Part shown: piece by piece, positions 59,238 to 64,000 of the stretch
How the letters are laid out: each line of letters starts with the position of its first letter
Numbering within the stretch: position 1 is the stretch's first letter
From: Datisca glomerata
Lineage: Eukaryota; Streptophyta; Magnoliopsida; Cucurbitales; Datiscaceae
NCBI GenBank assembly: GCA_003255025.1
Contig: QANY01008571.1
Coordinates: forward strand, 372,001-436,000
Reading direction: 5' to 3'
Length of the DNA stretch: 64,000 bases
Notes under the pieces: generated by a model
The model's database searches: none
Told to the model about the DNA's origin: nothing
The model's input: only the letters and a program-made list of their open reading frames with translations
Translations under genes and position numbers: made by a program

Positions 59238-60395
59238 TGTAAAAGGGTTTTTTTAGTATCGAGAACCCTCTACGAACAAATAATAAAGATCATAATTTAA
59301 AAGATAATGAAAGAATAAAGATACCATCATTTACATGGAAAACCCTTAAAGGAAAGAAAAACCACGAGAAGATTGTTGATATTCACTGGTGTAAAGGATT
59401 TTACACAGTTGTTGATGGGAGAAGAGAAGAAGGGCAGTGCCTTTAGTTGAGGTTTGCTTAGGTCTCTCCTTCTCTTTTTACATGAGCTTGTACTTATAGG
59501 CCTTATAATAATAAGAATAATAAAGATAAATGGGGATGATCACACTCCTCTATGTTTTTTACTGATGGGATCGTTTCTAAGTCTAAACTCTCATGCTCAG
59601 CTTATCCACTATATTGTTTTTGTCATTGCTGAATTAAACATAGCCATAAGATCTATCTCATGGTTCTGATCCTCTTCTTTTCCCTTTCTCATCTCCCATC
59701 TATCTCACTCAGCCATTAATCAATCACAACCACTTGATGATTTCCTGTGGTTTTGATCCAATTAGTGAGAGCCACTTGATGGCCTGCCAATCTATTTTGT
59801 CCAGGCCACTTGATTGTCGGTCTGAACCCATTTTTCTCGTTCTGAAAGTGATGGTCCCCCGTTGTGGAAGTGATAGTTCCCCCGTTCCAGAAGTGATAGT
59901 CACCCGTTCCAGAAGTGATAGTCCCCCCATTCCAGAAGCGATAGTCCCCCGTTCTGGAAGTGAAGGTTCCCCGCTTCAACGTTCTTTCCCGTTTTGACGA
60001 GGTCTCCCGCTTCATGGTTCTTTCCCATTCTGACGAGGTCTCTCACTTCAGCGTTCTTTCCCGTTCTGACGAGGCCTCCCACTTCAGCGTTCTTTCTTGT
60101 TCCGACGAGGTCTCCTGCTTTAGTGTTTTTTCTCGTTCTGAAGAGGTCTTTCGCTTCAGCGTTCTTTCTATACACATGTCTTTGGTGATTTTTTTTCCTC
60201 TTTATTTGCCCCCATTACACTCAATAAATTTCACTTATTGATGTGTAATGATGAGGAGTTCTCGATTTGCATGCGCCTTTTGAAAGATCATCTTGTCTTC
60301 TCAAGGGAACCTGCATTTAGTGATTTTTCTGCTTTCCGTGAGCCCTAGATAGGCCCCTTTTATCCATGTGGCAGCGCGTATTTTTTACCTGTTCA
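59238..60395 (-). repeat. Element B right LTR
   Basis: TGTAAAAGGGTTTTTTTAGT to TTTTTTACCTGTTCA, 1158 bp, homologous to the left LTR. It contains a 22-23-bp array with GTTCCAGAAGTGATAGTC units (about 59,836-59,965) and six 36-bp units (59,970-60,172). It is followed by the target duplication ATAAG. Confidence 0.85.
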
Positions 60396-60400
60396 ATAAG

Positions 60401-60765
60401 GATATGTCTCCCATGTATGTAGTCATTTTTATCAATGAAAGAAGACATTGTAATGAAAGCTTATTTTTCATTTTTCTACTTAAATCTATATCTATAGTAT
60501 ATATAAATACGGATAAGGGTGAATAAATATTTATAGACATAAATTGCTCTCAGTATTTCATGGATTTTTTTAATTGTTCTTCGTGAATATTAAGATTTAA
60601 TATTAATAATTAAACCAAATAATTAATGGCATTTTTATATTTTTGGACATGATTGTTTAAACTACTTTTAAAATTTCCTAAATGTCTTTTACGTATCTAA
60701 TAATTAATTATTTATCGACTTGTTATTTAGTAATAATTTGTATAATCTTTACTTTAATTATGTCT
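60401..60765. other. Spacer between element B and the copia element
   Basis: AT-rich sequence without a recognisable feature. Confidence 0.4.
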
Positions 60766-61109
60766 TGTTAGGATGAATGGAGTTGTGAGCTTAAAGGAGA
60801 GTTCGAGTGACTCTCAAACTAAAATTGTAAGCTTAAGTGAAAATAATGAGCAAGTGTCAAAGTGTTATAAGACTGTTAAATAGTTAACTAACTCTTAACT
60901 GTCAAAGTGTTAGTTAGTCTTAGGAGTGTTAACTATAGTGATATTCCCTGATCATTAACCTATTGTAATCAATCTATTATAAATAGTAAAAAGGCTCGTA
61001 TATCTCAGAAGTTGTTGAGATCACTTTCTGCCAAAATTATCTTCTTATTTCTATTCTTCTTCTTCTTCTTCTTCCTCTTTTCTAGTTTCTTAGTTTCTTG
61101 TTCATTACA
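60766..61109 (+). repeat. Copia 5' LTR (plus strand)
   Basis: Begins TGTTAGGATGAATGG and ends GTTCATTACA, 344 bp, with TG...CA ends. A TATA box (TATTATAAATAG, about 60,975-60,986) and a CTT-rich leader at 61,050-61,078 fit the promoter and R/U5 parts of an LTR. A TGGTATTATACGAAC at 61,130 is a degraded initiator-Met primer-binding site. The 3' LTR lies beyond the window, so the borders rest on these signals only. Confidence 0.65.
60976..60986 (+). promoter_or_regulatory. TATA box in copia LTR
   Basis: TATAAATAG lies about 210 bp into the 344-bp LTR, a typical position for the U3 promoter. Confidence 0.6.
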
Positions 61110-61161
61110 GAAGCTAAAAAACTCTTTCATGGTATTATACGAACTCGTGACCTACGTCTAA

Positions 61162-64000
61162 ATGGCAGAATCAAGTTCTAGTGACTCAGCAAGTTCATCT
61201 TCGAGCAGTGTGTTCAGCAACGCACTAAATAGTTCTCTTTCTGTCAAGCTTGACAAACACAACTATGTAATTTGGAAATCACAGCTTATGCCTGCTATGA
61301 TAGGGAATGGACTTGAAGATACGGTCCTTCGATTAACACATAAGCCATAGAGGAAGAAGACTGATGGGAGTATCAATCCAGAGTATACTACCCGGATAAG
61401 GAAAGACCAACTGTGACTGATGGGAGTATCAATCCAGAGTATACTACCCGGATAAGGAAAGACCAACTGTTTTGAAGTTGGTTGAGGTCCTCCATGACAA
61501 TAGGAGTAGTAGGGACAGTTGCTCAATACCAATCATCCGCAGAAGTCTGGAGTTCACTCAAGAAAATCTTTGCTTGCCAGTTGAAGGCCAAGCTGATGCA
61601 ATTGATGAATTCATTACAAAACACACCAAAAGGTAATCTTTCAATATCAGAATATTGTGAAAAGTTAAAGAGGATAGTTGACTCCTTGGGAGAACCACTA
61701 CAACCCGTAAATGATGAAGATATGATGATGTACATCATGAATGGACTTGGGGTAGAATTTGACCTTGTTGTAGTGAATATTACATCTAGATCAGATGAAA
61801 CTTCAATGGAAGATATGCAACCTCTATTGATGTGTCATGAGAGTAGGCTAGAAAGACAACTAGCCATGAATGAAAGTGCAATAAAAATGAGTGCAAATAT
61901 GATTACAAATGAACGGAATAGGAAGTTCTTTAATGGTGGACAAAGTTCTTTTAACAAGAACTGAGAGAGACGAAATGTTGGTTTTTCACATTCTCATCAA
62001 TTTAGAGGAGGTATTCAAGGTAGAAGTGGTGGTAGGAATGGTAGAGGTGGAAGCGTTATTTGCTAGGTTTGTAGTAAATCAGTGCATACTGCAAATGTTT
62101 ATTATTTCAGGTATAAGAGAAACAACCATAATCAATCTCAAAATCAGAATTCTTGGGGCCCGCAGAGCAACTCTAACGACCAGAACCAAAATTCTTTGAA
62201 TCAACAGTCAAATCCCTCAGCTTATATTGCTTCACCCCCAGCCTTTATTGCCCACCTGACTCAATTAGTGACCATGTTTGGTATGGAGACAGGGCTGCTA
62301 CTAACCATGTCACAGTTGACCTCAATAACTTGAGCATGGCACAAGAGTACTGTGGAATGGAGAAACTGGCAGTAGGAAATGGTAATCTTCTGCATATTTC
62401 TCATATTGGTTCAGCTGCTTCCTTCAAAATCTTTTCCATTAAAATTGAATTCTATACTAAGAGTTCCTGATATTAAAAGAAATCTTATTAGCATATCCAA
62501 ACTGACTAGTGATAACAATATGTTTGCTGAGTTCCATTCTAACTATTGTTTTGTAAAGGACAAGGTCTTGGGAGCACTTCTTTTGCAAGGGATTCTCCAA
62601 GATGACCTTTACCTCCTAACCTATCTAAGTGTTAAATCTCATGCTTGTTTTGTAGATACAGTATTACGCATTTATGTTCTAGATTCTAAAATGTGTAATA
62701 GCAAGCCTCTTTCTGATATTCATAGAAATTCCGTGTTAGTGAATAATGTCAACACTTGTTCTTCTACTTCTAAATACTTCTGTAAACCAGTTCTTGGCAA
62801 GACCATTTTCAAAAATAGCTCAAATGTTCTTTACGGATCTGTGTTTTCTATGCTTTCTGTAGATAGTTTAATTTTTTTAAATCTGAATGTAACTCTACTG
62901 AATGCAATTTACATGATTTGAATGAATCAAATAGATGGCATCAAAGGCTAGGACACCCTGCATATAACATGATTCCAAAGGCTCTTAAATCTGGACAAAT
63001 TAAACCTCCCAATCTTTTGCATGATTTTTGCACAGCCTGTCAAAAAGGCAAAAATCACTCTCAACCATATCCTAAATCTGTAACCACTACTAGCCAATCT
63101 CTAGAACTAATTTTTATAAATCTTTGGGGTCCTTCACCCTCTCTATTGAGGGAAGGTTACATATACTATATTTATTTTCTTGATGATCTTATTAGGTATT
63201 CTTAGGTATATCCATTTAAATTCAAGTCTGAACCTTTATAAGCCTTTATTATTTTCAAAACTCTAGTTGAAAAATAATTTAATAAACCTATCAAGATATT
63301 ACAATCAGATTGAGGGGTAAATACAGGTCTTTTACTCCTTAGTTGAAGTAGGGTTAACTCTTCTCTACCCAAGCTGGTTTATCACTTAGTTTTTGGTGGG
63401 AAGCTATCTCTACTGCTGCCTTTATAATAAATAGACTACCAACACCTATACTGTAAAACATCTCTCCATTTCAAAAACTATTTCACAAAATACCTGATTA
63501 CAAAGCCTTTAAGACTTTTGGATGTGCACGTTTTCCTTAACTTAGGCCATATAATTCGTATAAGGTAGATTTTCATTCATATTTATGTATCTTTATTGGT
63601 TACTCCTCTGAACATAAAGGCTATAAATGCCTACATCCTTCTGGTAGGCTATACATTGCTAGAAATGTAAACTTTATTGAGTCATATTTTCCTTTCCTAA
63701 CTCATTTCGCTTTTACCAAATCAACATCTAAGAGTATTTTTAACTCTGCACAAACTATGCATTGCTTTGTATCTTCATATCCATTTCTGTTATTCAACCA
63801 AGCAACTCTAGTTCTGTGAATTCTAAAACACAGAATATTTATATTGTGCCTGAGAATCACTTGCAAGAAAGTACTCTCAGATTTGAAGCCTCTACAACAA
63901 ACCACTCTGAATCAGGTAGCTCTCGTACTCATTCAAATTTTCATTCAAATACTTATGCTAACATTTTTTCAGATTTCCCCCTTTTTTTTTTCAAAAAACC
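61162..64000 (+). pseudogene. Ty1/copia gag-pol, 5' part, runs off the window
   Basis: Gag begins at ATG 61,162 with a Ser-rich start, then LDKHNYVIWKSQLMPAMIG, and from 61,482 AQYQSSAEVWSSLKKIF and LSISEYCEKLKRIVDSLGEP (UBN2 gag). A damaged zinc knuckle near 62,063 reads CXVCSKSVHTANVYYF. The protease area WYGDRAATNHVTVDLNNLS at 62,280 has lost its Asp-Ser/Thr-Gly context. GAG-pre-integrase NRWHQRLGHPAYNM and CTACQKGK at 62,927-63,045 keep the HHCC zinc residues. In the integrase core, LIFINLWGPSP has Asn for the first catalytic Asp, and LQSD is followed by a stop. A tandem 56-bp duplication shifts the gag frame. The match continues as DYKAFKTFGCACF and IGYSSEHKGYKCLHPSGRLY around 63,490-63,660. 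Confidence 0.85.
61361..61472 (+). repeat. 56-bp tandem duplication in copia gag
   Basis: CTGATGGGAGTATCAATCCA begins at 61,361 and again at 61,417; the two units are virtually identical. Since 56 is not a multiple of three, the insertion shifts the gag frame. Confidence 0.9.

Larger units (their letters stand above)
49114..60395 (-). mobile_element. LARD-like non-coding LTR retrotransposon B, complete
   Basis: Two 1.2-kb LTRs (TGTAAA...CTGTTCA) bound an 8.9-kb interior. The whole is flanked by ATAAG on both sides (49,109-49,113 and 60,396-60,400). Next to the left LTR lies a C run (50,319-50,332) that reads as a polypurine tract on the minus strand. Next to the right LTR, the minus strand reads TTTGGTGCTTTCATTGAGAG, a TGG-starting primer-binding-site candidate. 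Together they orient the element on the minus strand. The interior holds tandem arrays, a LINE fragment and a huge CT-rich tract, and no gag or pol. It is related to element A. Confidence 0.85.

Overview
The window looks like nuclear DNA of a flowering plant, probably a eudicot. It is AT-rich, contains spliced genes with plant-type exons, and is packed with plant transposable elements of many families: Ty1/copia, Ty3/gypsy, L1-type LINEs, CACTA, hAT, Mutator-like and foldback MITEs. No bacterial-style gene, rRNA gene, CRISPR array or viral genome is seen.

Host genes are sparse. Bases 98-250 are the terminal exon of a SWEET sugar transporter whose other exons lie to the left of the window. A compact three-exon gene for a 72-residue protein of unknown function lies on the minus strand at 17,258-18,037, with a TATA box upstream. 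Everything else that codes is retrotransposon-derived and mostly broken by stops and frameshifts.

Layout: 0.6-1.0 kb hAT-like element; 1.9-4.2 kb minus-strand gypsy LTR plus pol fragment; 6.1-6.9 kb CACTA end; 6.9-7.5 kb LINE fragment; 8.6-9.1 kb solo LTR with target duplication; 9.4-11.1 kb copia then gypsy fragments; 11.2-11.7 kb hAT-like element; 14.0-14.9 kb second CACTA end; 17.3-18.0 kb host gene; 18.5-20.3 kb long-TIR element; 20.8-23.4 kb LINE (minus, internally deleted); 26.4-31.7 kb nearly complete LINE (plus); 32.8-36.8 kb copia (minus) with an inverted extra LTR at 37.8-38.1 kb.

From 39.5 to 60.4 kb two related non-coding LTR retrotransposons (LARD-like) dominate. Element A (39,548-45,577) has 0.5-kb LTRs; element B (49,114-60,395) has 1.2-kb LTRs and a perfect 5-bp target duplication. 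Both interiors are built of tandem arrays, including a roughly 178-bp repeat. B also carries a LINE endonuclease fragment and a 4.6-kb, almost G-free CT-rich tract (52,683-57,301) that is responsible for very long but meaningless open frames. A hAT element with a perfect 8-bp target duplication lies between A and B. A plus-strand copia element begins at 60,766 and runs off the window.

The most noteworthy items are the LARD pair with its tandem arrays and giant polypyrimidine tract, the small spliced gene that no single open frame reveals, and the ATGA overlap joining the two ORFs of the plus-strand LINE. All family calls were made by reading translations and repeats by eye; no database search was possible.
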